Source: JAAFHB01 sp963675995 (GTDB taxonomy: Bacteria; Bacteroidota; Bacteroidia; Bacteroidales; Prolixibacteraceae). From it: a DNA stretch of 64,000 bases. A program made the position numbers and the translations under genes. The stretch lies in the NCBI GenBank assembly GCA_963675995.2, contig CAXXIY010000001.1, forward strand, positions 1,488,001 to 1,552,000. The letters are read 5' to 3'. Within the stretch, counting starts at the first letter, position 1, and each line of letters opens with the position of its first letter. The notes below the pieces were generated by a model that saw only the letters and a list, made by a program, of their open reading frames with translations, did no database searches and had not been told where the DNA came from. Shown here piece by piece: positions 1 to 8,065 of the stretch.

Positions 1-1028
1 GTGTGGTTATTGCTACAGGCTTTAACATCCTTGAACCATCCGGGTTTCCGGAATATGGCTATGGAAAGTATAAGGATGTGATTACCGGGATGCAGTTCGA
101 ACGTCTCGCCTCAGCATCCGGTCCCACCAGCGGTGAGATCAGGCGACCTTCCGACGGTAAGATACCGGAGAAGATTGTGTTTATTGCCTGTGCTGGGTCG
201 CGCGATCCAGCCAAAGGAATACCCTATTGCTCAAAAATATGCTGTATGTACACGGCAAAACATGCGATGCTTTATCAGCACAAAGTGCATCATGGAAAGT
301 CATATGTGTTTTATATGGATATCAGGGCAGGAGGTAAGAATTATGAGGAGTTTGTAAGACGAGCTATTGTGGATGACACCGTTAATTACGTTCGGGGTCG
401 GGTTTCAAAAGTTTATGAACAGGATGGTAAATTGATAGTTAAAGGTGTCGATACCCTTCTGTTTGCTAAGCCTGTCGAGATTGAGGCAGATATGGTGGTA
501 TTGGCAACTGCTGCTGTGGCCAATGACGGATCGGAAGATTTGGCGCAAAGGCTTCATGTTTCTTATGATGCTTATAAATTCTTTTCCGAGGCACATCCAA
601 AGTTAAAACCCGTTGAGACAAATACAGCCGGAATATTTCTGGCAGGAGCCTGCCAGTCACCAAAGGATATCCCGGAAACGGTCTCACAGGCTTCGGCCGC
701 AGCCAGTAAGGTAGCTATTCTTTTCTCAAATAATGAATTAAGTCGTGATCCGGTTGTAGCTGTCGTAAACCGGGAACCAGCGCCATTATTTTCCACCTGT
801 GTTGGTTGCTTCTTATGCGCTACAGCCTGTCCTTATCAGGCGATAGGTGAGGAGCTGATTACCAACCGGAAAGGCGAGGTAATCAAAAAAGTGGCTAAGG
901 TAAATCCCGGATTGTGCCAGGGGTGCGGAACATGTGTGGCTTTCTGCCGCTCGAAGTCGATCGATATTGATGGCTATTCCAACGAGCAGATGTATTCTGA
1001 GGTAATGGCCCTGCTAAATAACGACTAA
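1..1028 (+). CDS. hdrA: HdrA-like heterodisulfide reductase subunit A, 3' part (5' end outside window)
   Basis: The reading frame is open from the left edge, so only the C-terminal ~340 residues are visible; the in-frame GTG at base 3 is not a real start. Visible are part of the FAD-binding Rossmann region, the HdrA signature CAGSRDP...YCSKICCMYTAKHA, and two C-terminal 4Fe-4S motifs (CVGCFLCATACP and CQGCGTCVAFC). In known Hdr complexes HdrA is the flavin subunit that can bifurcate electrons. The next gene starts 13 bases after the stop and encodes an MvhD-like partner, so the genes are probably cotranscribed. hdrB and hdrC, if present, would lie upstream of the window. Family assignment is confident; whether this complex bifurcates is inference. 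Confidence 0.88.
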   Translation, partial: VVIATGFNILEPSGFPEYGYGKYKDVITGMQFERLASASGPTSGEIRRPSDGKIPEKIVFIACAGSRDPAKGIPYCSKICCMYTAKHAMLYQHKVHHGKSYVFYMDIRAGGKNYEEFVRRAIVDDTVNYVRGRVSKVYEQDGKLIVKGVDTLLFAKPVEIEADMVVLATAAVANDGSEDLAQRLHVSYDAYKFFSEAHPKLKPVETNTAGIFLAGACQSPKDIPETVSQASAAASKVAILFSNNELSRDPVVAVVNREPAPLFSTCVGCFLCATACPYQAIGEELITNRKGEVIKKVAKVNPGLCQGCGTCVAFCRSKSIDIDGYSNEQMYSEVMALLNND

Positions 1029-1041
1029 ACCAGAACGTAAA

Positions 1042-1488
1042 ATGAGTGATTTCGAACCTAAAATATTAGCTTTTGTTTGCAATTGGTGCACCTATGCAGG
1101 AGCTGATCTGACTGGAACCAGCAGGATCAAATATGCTCAGAATGTGAAAATAATTCGTTTCCCATGTACCGGCCGAATCGACTTTATGCTGCTGCTAAAG
1201 GCTTTTGGTGAGGGGGCTGATGGTGTGATCGTTTCGGGGTGTCATCCAAATGATTGTCATTATACCTCTGGAAACTTCCATGCCCGCAGACGATGGATTA
1301 TTTTCCGCGGGTTACTTGATGTATTGGGAATTGATACCCGCAGAATTCAGTATTCATGGGTTTCAGCAGCTGAAGGTTCCAAATGGGCTGATATTGTAAA
1401 TTCGACCGTTGCTGTCCTTCGTGAACTCGGTCCATACCACGACTATGCGAAGGTGGCTGGTTTTATTGGAAAGGAGGTTCATCCATGA
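1042..1488 (+). CDS. flxD: MvhD/FlxD-like [2Fe-2S] electron-transfer subunit
   Basis: A 148-residue protein of the methyl-viologen-reducing hydrogenase delta subunit (MvhD) family. Its five conserved cysteines are visible: C13 and C16 (FVCNWC), C42 (PCTGR), C67 and C72 (GCHPNDC). These hold a [2Fe-2S] cluster that passes electrons between HdrA and its electron donor. No hydrogenase genes are nearby; instead FlxC, FlxB and FlxA homologues follow, so FlxD fits better than a true MvhD. The last four bases, ATGA, overlap the start of the next gene, which suggests translational coupling. Length is typical for the family. Confidence 0.88.
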   Translation: MSDFEPKILAFVCNWCTYAGADLTGTSRIKYAQNVKIIRFPCTGRIDFMLLLKAFGEGADGVIVSGCHPNDCHYTSGNFHARRRWIIFRGLLDVLGIDTRRIQYSWVSAAEGSKWADIVNSTVAVLRELGPYHDYAKVAGFIGKEVHP

Positions 1489-2285
1489 TCGAACTCATCA
1501 GAAGATCCAAAGAGCTTATCGATGCTGGTGAAGTAAACGTAATCATTGGCTATGGTAATGGGTCAGCCTCGCGAACCCGCGCGATTTTTGTTACAAATGG
1601 GGAGGATTGCGAAAAATTGATTTTTGATAGTCGCTGCGTTCAGAATCTTGCTGTCTATCTGACTAAGCCTGAAATAAAAAAGCTTGGAAAACCTGCGATT
1701 GTGGCTCCTATTCAGGTTTTGCGCTCAATAGTCCAGTTAACTTCCGAAAACCAGATTGTTGAGGGGCAACTTGTGGTGCTGGGTGTGACTGCTGAAAGTC
1801 AGTTGGTTGAGTTCGGATCCCTGGCAGCCATCGAAACATTTATTTCGACACAACGAATCAGCATTGATACGAAATATCAGGAAAAGCTTCAGTTGATTAA
1901 AGATATGGCTGCTCCTGACCGGCTTGCTTTTTGGGCAAAGGAACTTGAGCCATGTTTTAAATGTTACGCATGTCGCGCAGCCTGCCCATTGTGTTACTGT
2001 CCCCAATGCACTGTTGAAATTAACAAACCACAGTGGATTCCTGTTGCTGCCCATACATTGGGTAACCTTGAATGGCATGTCATGCGGGCAATGCATATGG
2101 CCGGAAGATGTACCGATTGTGATGCCTGTTACAATGCCTGCCCTTTGGGAATTCCTATCAATCTGCTAACCAAAAATGTATTGCAGGAAGTGACCGCCAA
2201 TTTCGGCTATTATGGCCCTTCACTCAGCAAGGAAAATTCCCTTTCGAGCTTTAAACCCGAAGATAAAGAATCCTTTATAAAATAG
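1485..2285 (+). CDS. flxC: FlxC-like 4Fe-4S dicluster subunit
   Basis: A 266-residue protein. The first ~140 residues have no motif I can name. The C-terminal half carries two ferredoxin-like 4Fe-4S motifs: C157/C160/C163/C167, followed by extra cysteines at 170, 172 and 175, and C209/C212/C215/C219. It starts inside the stop of the MvhD-like gene (ATGA overlap) and ends two bases before the next start, so it belongs to a tight operon. By position and cluster content it matches the second iron-sulfur subunit of FlxABCD-HdrABC complexes, which oxidise NAD(P)H and feed HdrA. The B/C naming is by analogy with Desulfovibrio and may not be orthologous. Confidence 0.72.
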   Translation: MIELIRRSKELIDAGEVNVIIGYGNGSASRTRAIFVTNGEDCEKLIFDSRCVQNLAVYLTKPEIKKLGKPAIVAPIQVLRSIVQLTSENQIVEGQLVVLGVTAESQLVEFGSLAAIETFISTQRISIDTKYQEKLQLIKDMAAPDRLAFWAKELEPCFKCYACRAACPLCYCPQCTVEINKPQWIPVAAHTLGNLEWHVMRAMHMAGRCTDCDACYNACPLGIPINLLTKNVLQEVTANFGYYGPSLSKENSLSSFKPEDKESFIK

Positions 2286-2287
2286 TT

Positions 2288-3295
2288 ATGCAGATAGATA
2301 ATTTCCTGATAAGAAAGCCTTCCCTCGAAAAACTATTTACCAATCTGATCGGTTACGGGAAAACAATTTATGCTCCTCAACGTCGGGGCGATGTCACCCT
2401 TTTTGAAAAAACGAAGCTATTTTCTGAAATCACAGACGATTATATTGTCACAAATAACGCTGCAAAATCAGTAGCCTTTCCAAAAGTTGAACAGGTGTTC
2501 TCCTACAAAAAGTCGGGTAAAGAGATTGAAATTAGTGATGCTGCAAACCAGCCATTCCCTGATGTAGTGATCTGGGGAACCCGTCCGTGCGATGCTGCTG
2601 CCTTTATCCCACTAACAGGAACCTTTAACGGTGATTATCCTGATATTCTTTACAATAAAAGATTTGAGAGACTAACAGTTTTGAGTTTTAGTTGTACGAA
2701 AAGCGATGAATACTGTTTTTGTACATCAGTCAATAGTGGTCCTGGTAATACGGCAGGAAGCGATGTGTTGTTTACAGAATTGTCAAATGGCGATTATCTG
2801 GCTGAAATTATTTCGGAAAAAGGGAAGGGCATTGTTGAATCAAACAGACAATTATTTGAACCCGAACCAAAAGAAAGTAAAGGTCAAAACCTTACAGTAG
2901 TTGAAACCAGGTTTGATCATGAGGAGATTCGGACTAAATTGCAAAATCTTTTTGAAAATCCGGTATGGGACGAAAAATCCAGGGCTTGTTTGGGGTGTGG
3001 CGCGTGTGCCTTTGTTTGTCCTGTTTGCAGTTGTTTTGACATTCAGGACGAGCCTCACGGGAAGCGTGGTGTTCGTTTAAGATGTTGGGATTCATGCGGT
3101 TTTGGACTTTTTACGCTTCATACATCAGGCCATAATCCCCGCGAATCGCAGGGAGCACGCTGGAGACAGCGCATTCTTCATAAATTTTTGTATATGCCCA
3201 ATAGCTCGAAAGTAGCTGGTTGTGTAGGATGTGGACGATGTTCACGTTCCTGTCCGGCTGACATCAATATTCTAGATACAGTAACCTCGATTTAA
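2288..3295 (+). CDS. flxB: FlxB-like / AsrA-HydB family 4Fe-4S subunit
   Basis: A 335-residue protein resembling the beta subunit of sulfhydrogenase and anaerobic sulfite reductase subunit A. Family marks are the GTRPCDAAAF segment near residue 100, the SCTKSDEYCFC segment near 140, and two C-terminal 4Fe-4S motifs (CLGCGACAFVCPVC and CVGCGRCSRSCP). This subunit pairs with the FAD/NAD-binding gamma-type protein encoded next and relays electrons towards HdrA. It starts two bases after the previous stop and ends 14 bases before the next start. No sulfite reductase catalytic subunit (AsrC) or hydrogenase is present, so the Hdr-Flx assignment is preferred. Confidence 0.8.
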   Translation: MQIDNFLIRKPSLEKLFTNLIGYGKTIYAPQRRGDVTLFEKTKLFSEITDDYIVTNNAAKSVAFPKVEQVFSYKKSGKEIEISDAANQPFPDVVIWGTRPCDAAAFIPLTGTFNGDYPDILYNKRFERLTVLSFSCTKSDEYCFCTSVNSGPGNTAGSDVLFTELSNGDYLAEIISEKGKGIVESNRQLFEPEPKESKGQNLTVVETRFDHEEIRTKLQNLFENPVWDEKSRACLGCGACAFVCPVCSCFDIQDEPHGKRGVRLRCWDSCGFGLFTLHTSGHNPRESQGARWRQRILHKFLYMPNSSKVAGCVGCGRCSRSCPADINILDTVTSI

Positions 3296-3309
3296 CAGGA
3301 AGATAAGAG

Positions 3310-4149
3310 ATGAGTAATCCAAATATCTATATTCCATATTTAATGAAGATTGAAAAGATAACATTGGAAGCGCCCGGTGTAAAGACTTTTCGATTGAAAT
3401 TTGAGAATGAGCAGGAAGCTGACGTTTTCGATTTTAAAGCTGGTCAGTTTGGGGAATATTCCATAATTGGGGTTGGAGAGTCAACGTTCTGTATCGCTTC
3501 ATCTCCAACCAGAAAAGGATACATTGAATGCACATTCAGACAGGCCGGTAAAGTGACCTCTGCCTTGTCAATGGCTGAAGAGGGCGATGTCGTCGGATTT
3601 AGGGGACCTTATGGGAACACTTTCCCGATGGAAGAGTGGAAAGGTAAAAATCTGCTTTTTATTGCTGGTGGAATTGCTTTGCCTCCAATGCGTTGTGTGA
3701 TCTGGAATGCTCTAGACCTGCGCGAAGAATTTAAAGATATTACAATAGTATATGGTGCGAGATCAGTAGCAGACCTTGTGTATAAAAATGAGCTTGACGA
3801 GTGGGGGCGCAGGTCAGATGTACGACTTGTAACCACTGTTGATCCTGGTGGTGAGACACCTGACTGGACGGGAAAAGTGGGTTTCGTCCCTTCAGTTCTT
3901 GAAAAAGCTGCTCCATCATCTGAAAATACGATCGCTATTGTTTGTGGCCCTCCGATCATGATCAAATATACTTTTCCGGTTCTTGAAAAACTGGGCTTTA
4001 AGGAAGAAGATATTTTCACGACGCTCGAAAACCGGATGAAATGTGGTTTTGGAAAGTGCGGACGATGTAATGTCGGTGAAGTGTATGTTTGTAAGGATGG
4101 CCCTGTTTTCAGTTACCAACAGTTAAAATTATTACCAGCCGAATATTAG
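3310..4149 (+). CDS. flxA: FlxA-like FAD/NAD(P)-binding oxidoreductase subunit
   Basis: A 279-residue ferredoxin-NADP-reductase-type protein of the sulfhydrogenase gamma / AsrB / PyrK-like family. An N-terminal FAD-binding barrel (about residues 10-100) is followed by an NAD(P)-binding region with FIAGGIALPPM near residue 118, and a C-terminal cysteine motif (CGFGKCGRCNVGEVYVC) for a [2Fe-2S] cluster. It is expected to be the NAD(P)H entry point of the complex. Its stop codon TAG at 4147-4149 is followed directly by the ATG of mntP, with no intergenic base. Confidence 0.82.
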   Translation: MSNPNIYIPYLMKIEKITLEAPGVKTFRLKFENEQEADVFDFKAGQFGEYSIIGVGESTFCIASSPTRKGYIECTFRQAGKVTSALSMAEEGDVVGFRGPYGNTFPMEEWKGKNLLFIAGGIALPPMRCVIWNALDLREEFKDITIVYGARSVADLVYKNELDEWGRRSDVRLVTTVDPGGETPDWTGKVGFVPSVLEKAAPSSENTIAIVCGPPIMIKYTFPVLEKLGFKEEDIFTTLENRMKCGFGKCGRCNVGEVYVCKDGPVFSYQQLKLLPAEY

Positions 4150-4710
4150 ATGGATTTTATTACCGTTTTCATACTCGCTATTGGACTTTCGATGGATAGT
4201 TTTGCGGTTTCCGTTGGTTGTGGGCTAACCGAACAGAAAATTTCGTTCCGGAATGCTGCAAAAATATCATTCTCTCTTGCTTTTTTTCAGGGAGTTCTTC
4301 CTGTATTTGGCTGGTTTATGGGAACCCGGATCAGGGAATATGTAGAAGCGGTTGATCATTGGATCGCATTTTTTCTTCTTCTTTTTTTAGGGGGAAAGAT
4401 GATCTTTGAAAGCTTTAAAAGCAATGAGCAGGAAAAACTTGCAGATATCTATTCATGGAAACATATCATCACCCTGTCAATAGCCACAAGTATTGATGCC
4501 CTGGTTGTCGGATTTTCCTATGCGCTGGCTTCAACAAGTAATATTTTTGGTGGAGCAATCATCATTGGGGCGGTTACCTTCTTTTTCGCCATGCTGGGCA
4601 TTCGGATCGGAAAAGATGTGGGTTACTCCTTTGGACCAAAGGTCGAATTCCTGGGTGGAATTATCCTTATTGCCATTGGGATAAAGATTCTAATTCAACA
4701 CGCAATTTAA
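4150..4710 (+). CDS. mntP: MntP-family manganese efflux pump
   Basis: A 186-residue inner-membrane protein with about six hydrophobic helices. Two pseudo-repeat motifs with conserved acidic residues are visible: LSMDSFAVSVGCG near the N-terminus and ATSIDALVVGFSYA near residue 115. This two-fold repeat is characteristic of MntP (YebN), which exports Mn2+. The ATG begins at the base after the flxA stop, so it is probably co-translated with the redox operon. There is no room for a yybP-ykoY manganese riboswitch in front of it. A hairpin follows the stop. Confidence 0.9.
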   Translation: MDFITVFILAIGLSMDSFAVSVGCGLTEQKISFRNAAKISFSLAFFQGVLPVFGWFMGTRIREYVEAVDHWIAFFLLLFLGGKMIFESFKSNEQEKLADIYSWKHIITLSIATSIDALVVGFSYALASTSNIFGGAIIIGAVTFFFAMLGIRIGKDVGYSFGPKVEFLGGIILIAIGIKILIQHAI

Positions 4711-4719
4711 GGTGGTGAA

Positions 4720-4754
4720 AAGACCTGACAGGTTTCATTCATGTGTCAGGCCTT
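4720..4754. terminator. Hairpin between convergent genes
   Basis: An 11-bp stem with one mismatch (AAGACCTGACA at 4720-4730 pairing with TGTCAGGCCTT at 4744-4754) and a 13-nt loop. It sits in the 51-bp gap between mntP (plus) and the small minus-strand gene ending at 4762. A bidirectional terminator is the natural reading, although a strong T-tract is present only some bases away on the plus-strand side. Confidence 0.55.
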
Positions 4755-4761
4755 ATACTAA

Positions 4762-5049
4762 TTATTTTTTCAGCAAACTTTCCAGTTTCCCGTAAGCCTG
4801 GTCAAGTCCTTTTATAAAATCAGTTTTAATTTTCTGGTAATGCTGTTTCACTAATTTTGGGTTGTCTTTACCATCAGGATGACAAACACGGTCGAGCATG
4901 CTATTATTCAGTAATACAGCTTCCTCTATGATCGATAATATATTGGTATCTTTCTTATCATCAAATGTTTCAAGAAAGTCAATACAATCGCCAATAAGTT
5001 GTGATGACATGAACTCAATCTCCTTTTTTAAACGTCGAACAGTGGCCAT
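4762..5049 (-). CDS. Small conserved-type hypothetical protein
   Basis: A 95-residue, largely helical, charged protein with no signal peptide or membrane segment. I do not recognise a domain. The sequence is dominated by amphipathic helix patterns (for example LIGDCIDFLETFDD and the C-terminal GKLESLLKK). It stands alone between the mntP terminator and the lipoprotein gene that starts at 7010. Its composition matches that of its neighbours, so it is likely a real gene and not a shadow. Function unknown. Confidence 0.65.
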   Translation of the reverse strand: MATVRRLKKEIEFMSSQLIGDCIDFLETFDDKKDTNILSIIEEAVLLNNSMLDRVCHPDGKDNPKLVKQHYQKIKTDFIKGLDQAYGKLESLLKK

Positions 5050-5144
5050 AGTTGTTTTTTTTAAGTTGTTGAATCTTTGAACGGATCAAAACGGTCGATG
5101 CCATACTGATCTCTCTTAATTTTATATATCGATTCGAAGTATAT

Positions 5145-7010
5145 CTAAAAGGCAGTTCTTTTTTTACCCTTCATTTTTAATTTTTCTTTTAGCTTCTGAG
5201 CTTCAAGTTCTTCGTCGATGATCTTTTTACTAAACGATTGTTGTGCGGGCAATGTCCAGTCATCTTTATTATCCCAGTTCGAACGCACTTTCACAACACT
5301 GAGGTAATAAATGACCTCTTCGGGTGGAATTTTCTCTTTTAGATTTCCTGTATCCCATTTCCCGTTGTTATTTCTGTCGTAAATTGCTTTGATCACGTAT
5401 TTCTGAGGTTCAAGAAATTTGAAGGTGACCGGACCATCCTTTGTTACAGATTGGGATTGAATGACTTTCTCCGATTTTTCGTTCGAAAGAAGCTGAATGA
5501 TGGTTGGACCGGTGATATTTCTGATATTCAGGATGATTTTCCCGTAGTGTTCCTCTTCCTGTGTTTTAAATTCTGTCTTAACTTCTTTTGAGTAAGTATT
5601 ATAAATTGTAAAAAGGGCAGCTGAGTCGATCTTTATTTTATATTCGGTTCCATACTTCCAGGGATAGGAGAGTTGATAGCGCCGTTTATTGAGGGAATCA
5701 GGGCGAAGCTTAAATTTTATAGCGTTATAGATGGTATCTTTTTTCTCGAACAGCGATATTTTAGTAGTGTCGAAAGTCGCAATAGGTTCAGGTGATTCCA
5801 CCGTCAGGTTGCTAAATGAATCAAAACCTACCTTGGCATTTGTTAGCAAAATGACGGATTTAACCTCTTTTTCAATCTTTCGGCGCTCCTTCCGTTTATT
5901 TTTTGCGGCCTGGGTGACATCTGTGAAATAAAATTTGAGGGTATCATTCTTGGCATAATATTCTTTAAGACTATCCTGTTGTAGATAGGTTACTTTAAAT
6001 ATGAGTGTGTCTCTGTTATAGACCATTGAGTCAGTAAGCCAGATTTTTACCGAATCCGATTTGGGTGACATTTCGATATAATCCCACCCTTTTTTCGCTT
6101 CAAAATTGAGTGGCACGATATTAAAAGTATCAATTACTGATTGGGTAAATGCCAGGTTGATCACTTTACGCGTAGGATGAATATATTGGTCAAGCCGAAG
6201 GTCAAAGAAATTTTCTCCAAATCGGAGCAGGTAAAGCGGGTCGGGCGAAAACCTGGTTTTGCCTAACACTACAAGGGTGTCGGAGGCTGTAACCGTGGTG
6301 TCCATACTCGGAAAATATTTCGCAGAGGGTATTACGACATGACTTAGGAATGAAATGGAATCAACGCCGGGTGTAAATTTCAGATTGTTATCGACATCGC
6401 TTAGACCAAATACCTGAAATGTATCAGCTGGCAGGTTCGTTACCGCAAAAAAACCATGATTGTCAGTTTTTGCAATATAATCGGGTCGGGATTTGTAAAT
6501 TAAGGTATCTGATTTTCCGCGATAAAGAGAGATGATTGAATTTGGAATTGGTTCGAGCGTAAATGCGTCTTTTACGAATCCAACAATCCTTAATGTATCG
6601 AATTTTGGTCCGGTGGAGAAAGCGAGCCTCAGATTACGTAATGTGTTTTTTTCATTATTGTCTGCTACGCCATCCTTAAAATCCAGCGAATAGGTAGTAT
6701 TTGGCTTCAATTTTTCGTTCAGATCGACGATAAGTGATTTCCCTTTTGTCCGGAATATTGGTTTCTTGGTGGTAGGTGGTGAAACAACAAATTTTTCATT
6801 CAATCCGTCGAGGAGAATGAACTCATTAAAGTTCAACCTTACTTTCTGGTCTGTAAAATTAGTCTGGGCATAAGCAGGAATACTACGCACAACAATTGGT
6901 GGTATGGTATCTTTTAATCCTCCGGAGGGCATCCCTATATTCGCGCAGGAGGTGAAAAACGAGAAATAACCAATAACAATAATTACCAGTAGAAATATTT
7001 TATTAGCCAA
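5145..7010 (-). CDS. Ig-like (Big_5) domain lipoprotein
   Basis: A 621-residue secreted lipoprotein: hydrophobic signal at residues 4-20, then a lipobox ending at Cys22. The segment after the lipobox (MPSGGLKDTIPP, then a stretch on 'functional' maxima such as VRLNFNEFILL) is the hallmark of Bacteroidota Ig-like proteins with a Big_5 domain at about 35-130. A carboxypeptidase-regulatory-like beta-sandwich (IVGFVKDAFTLEPIPNS) follows at about 140-230. The rest is beta-rich without a motif I can name. It ends 14 bases before the stop of the panC-side upstream gene on the same strand, so the two are likely cotranscribed. Substrate and role unknown. Confidence 0.82.
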   Translation of the reverse strand: MANKIFLLVIIVIGYFSFFTSCANIGMPSGGLKDTIPPIVVRSIPAYAQTNFTDQKVRLNFNEFILLDGLNEKFVVSPPTTKKPIFRTKGKSLIVDLNEKLKPNTTYSLDFKDGVADNNEKNTLRNLRLAFSTGPKFDTLRIVGFVKDAFTLEPIPNSIISLYRGKSDTLIYKSRPDYIAKTDNHGFFAVTNLPADTFQVFGLSDVDNNLKFTPGVDSISFLSHVVIPSAKYFPSMDTTVTASDTLVVLGKTRFSPDPLYLLRFGENFFDLRLDQYIHPTRKVINLAFTQSVIDTFNIVPLNFEAKKGWDYIEMSPKSDSVKIWLTDSMVYNRDTLIFKVTYLQQDSLKEYYAKNDTLKFYFTDVTQAAKNKRKERRKIEKEVKSVILLTNAKVGFDSFSNLTVESPEPIATFDTTKISLFEKKDTIYNAIKFKLRPDSLNKRRYQLSYPWKYGTEYKIKIDSAALFTIYNTYSKEVKTEFKTQEEEHYGKIILNIRNITGPTIIQLLSNEKSEKVIQSQSVTKDGPVTFKFLEPQKYVIKAIYDRNNNGKWDTGNLKEKIPPEEVIYYLSVVKVRSNWDNKDDWTLPAQQSFSKKIIDEELEAQKLKEKLKMKGKKRTAF

Positions 7011-7024
7011 ACCAATCTGATTTA

Positions 7025-7825
7025 TTAGAAAATATTGTAAAAATCGAAGTAGGAGTCGATGTAATTCTCCTTTGATTGATGATCTAGAAATGGTTTTCCG
7101 GAAGCTTTCATGTAATCTTCCAGTTCTGGATTGATGGTTTCACTACCCTTGATAGTTGCGTCGGAAAAATCGATAGCGAGCTTGCTCAGGTTAACAAATG
7201 TGGGGTCGCTGATCACCGAGATATCGTTGAAGCTTATTCCATCTTCGGCAATTTTGCTAGCCATATTTTTATTGAGCGGACTATTGAACTTGTCATCATA
7301 GACCGAATAGATGATTTTAGCATTTGCAAACAGTGGGTTATCCTTGTAGGTTTTCTTTACAAAAAGAGGGACCATTCCTGTAAACCAGCCGTGGCAGTGA
7401 ATAATATCGGGTGACCATCTTAATTTGATGACCGTTTCGAGAACTCCGCGTGCGAAGAAAATTGCCCGTTCATCATTATCATCGAATTCATTACCCTCGT
7501 CATTTGAAGTTGCAAACTTCCTTTGAAAATAGTCTTCATTATCAATGAAATAGACCTGCATACGCGCAGCTTGTATGGAGGCAACTTTAATGATCAGCGG
7601 ATGGTCATTATCGTTGATGACTAAGTTCATTCCCGAAAGCCGGATCACCTCGTGAAGCTGGTTTCTTCTCTCATTGACGCACCCAAACCGGGGCATAAAT
7701 GTTCGGATCTCCTTTCCTCTTTCCTGAATGCCCTGCGGAAGATACCTTCCAATCTCAGAGATCTCAGATTCAGGCAAGTAAGGAGCGATTTCCTGTGAGA
7801 TAAATAAAACCTTCTTTTTTTCCAT
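7025..7825 (-). CDS. Starch/glycogen synthase-like protein, N-terminal GT5 domain only
   Basis: A 266-residue protein resembling the N-terminal half of GT5 glycogen synthases (VLFISQEIAPYLPE at the start, and HCHGWFTGMVP near 145). The ADP-glucose-binding KxGGL motif is not there (the segment reads ESEISEIGRYL), and the whole C-terminal GT-B domain is missing, so glycogen synthase activity is unlikely. ATG at 7825 is preferred over the GTG at 7831 because a promoter lies just upstream. Such short GT5-like proteins next to panC seem to recur in Bacteroidota (from memory). It may be a sugar-nucleotide-binding or regulatory protein; function unknown. Confidence 0.75.
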   Translation of the reverse strand: MEKKKVLFISQEIAPYLPESEISEIGRYLPQGIQERGKEIRTFMPRFGCVNERRNQLHEVIRLSGMNLVINDNDHPLIIKVASIQAARMQVYFIDNEDYFQRKFATSNDEGNEFDDNDERAIFFARGVLETVIKLRWSPDIIHCHGWFTGMVPLFVKKTYKDNPLFANAKIIYSVYDDKFNSPLNKNMASKIAEDGISFNDISVISDPTFVNLSKLAIDFSDATIKGSETINPELEDYMKASGKPFLDHQSKENYIDSYFDFYNIF

Positions 7826-7846
7826 TGTCACAACTTAAATATTTTG

Positions 7847-7878
7847 CAAAAATATATAAAAAATACTGAATATTCAAT
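7847..7878 (-). promoter_or_regulatory. Bacteroidota-type promoter for the GT5-like gene
   Basis: On the minus strand the order is ATTG, 20 nt, TATTTTTG (the -7 box at 7847-7854 and the TTG of the -33 box at 7875-7877). This matches the Bacteroidota consensus TTG/TTTG-N19-21-TAnnTTTG and puts transcription start close to 7840, about 15 bases before ATG at 7825. A CAATCG...CGATTG inverted repeat (7875-7892) overlaps the -33 box and could be an operator. Confidence 0.5.
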
Positions 7879-8065
7879 CGTTAACGCGATTGTATTATTG
7901 AGGAATGTGGCCTGTCAGCCCGGCTGTATCTAAATTGATTTTTTATTTCACCCCTTGCGCTGGGTGGAAACCCCATTGATATGAATCTGCTTTAGTGCCG
8001 TTTTGTTCAACAGGGTGACATTGTGTTTAGATATTTTGTTACTTTGCACTCTGTTTTTATAATCA

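Noticed and set aside
3..1028. GTG at base 3 as the true start of the HdrA-like gene
   Set aside because: It is a mid-domain codon in the Rossmann region; HdrA proteins are much longer, so the gene is cut by the window edge.
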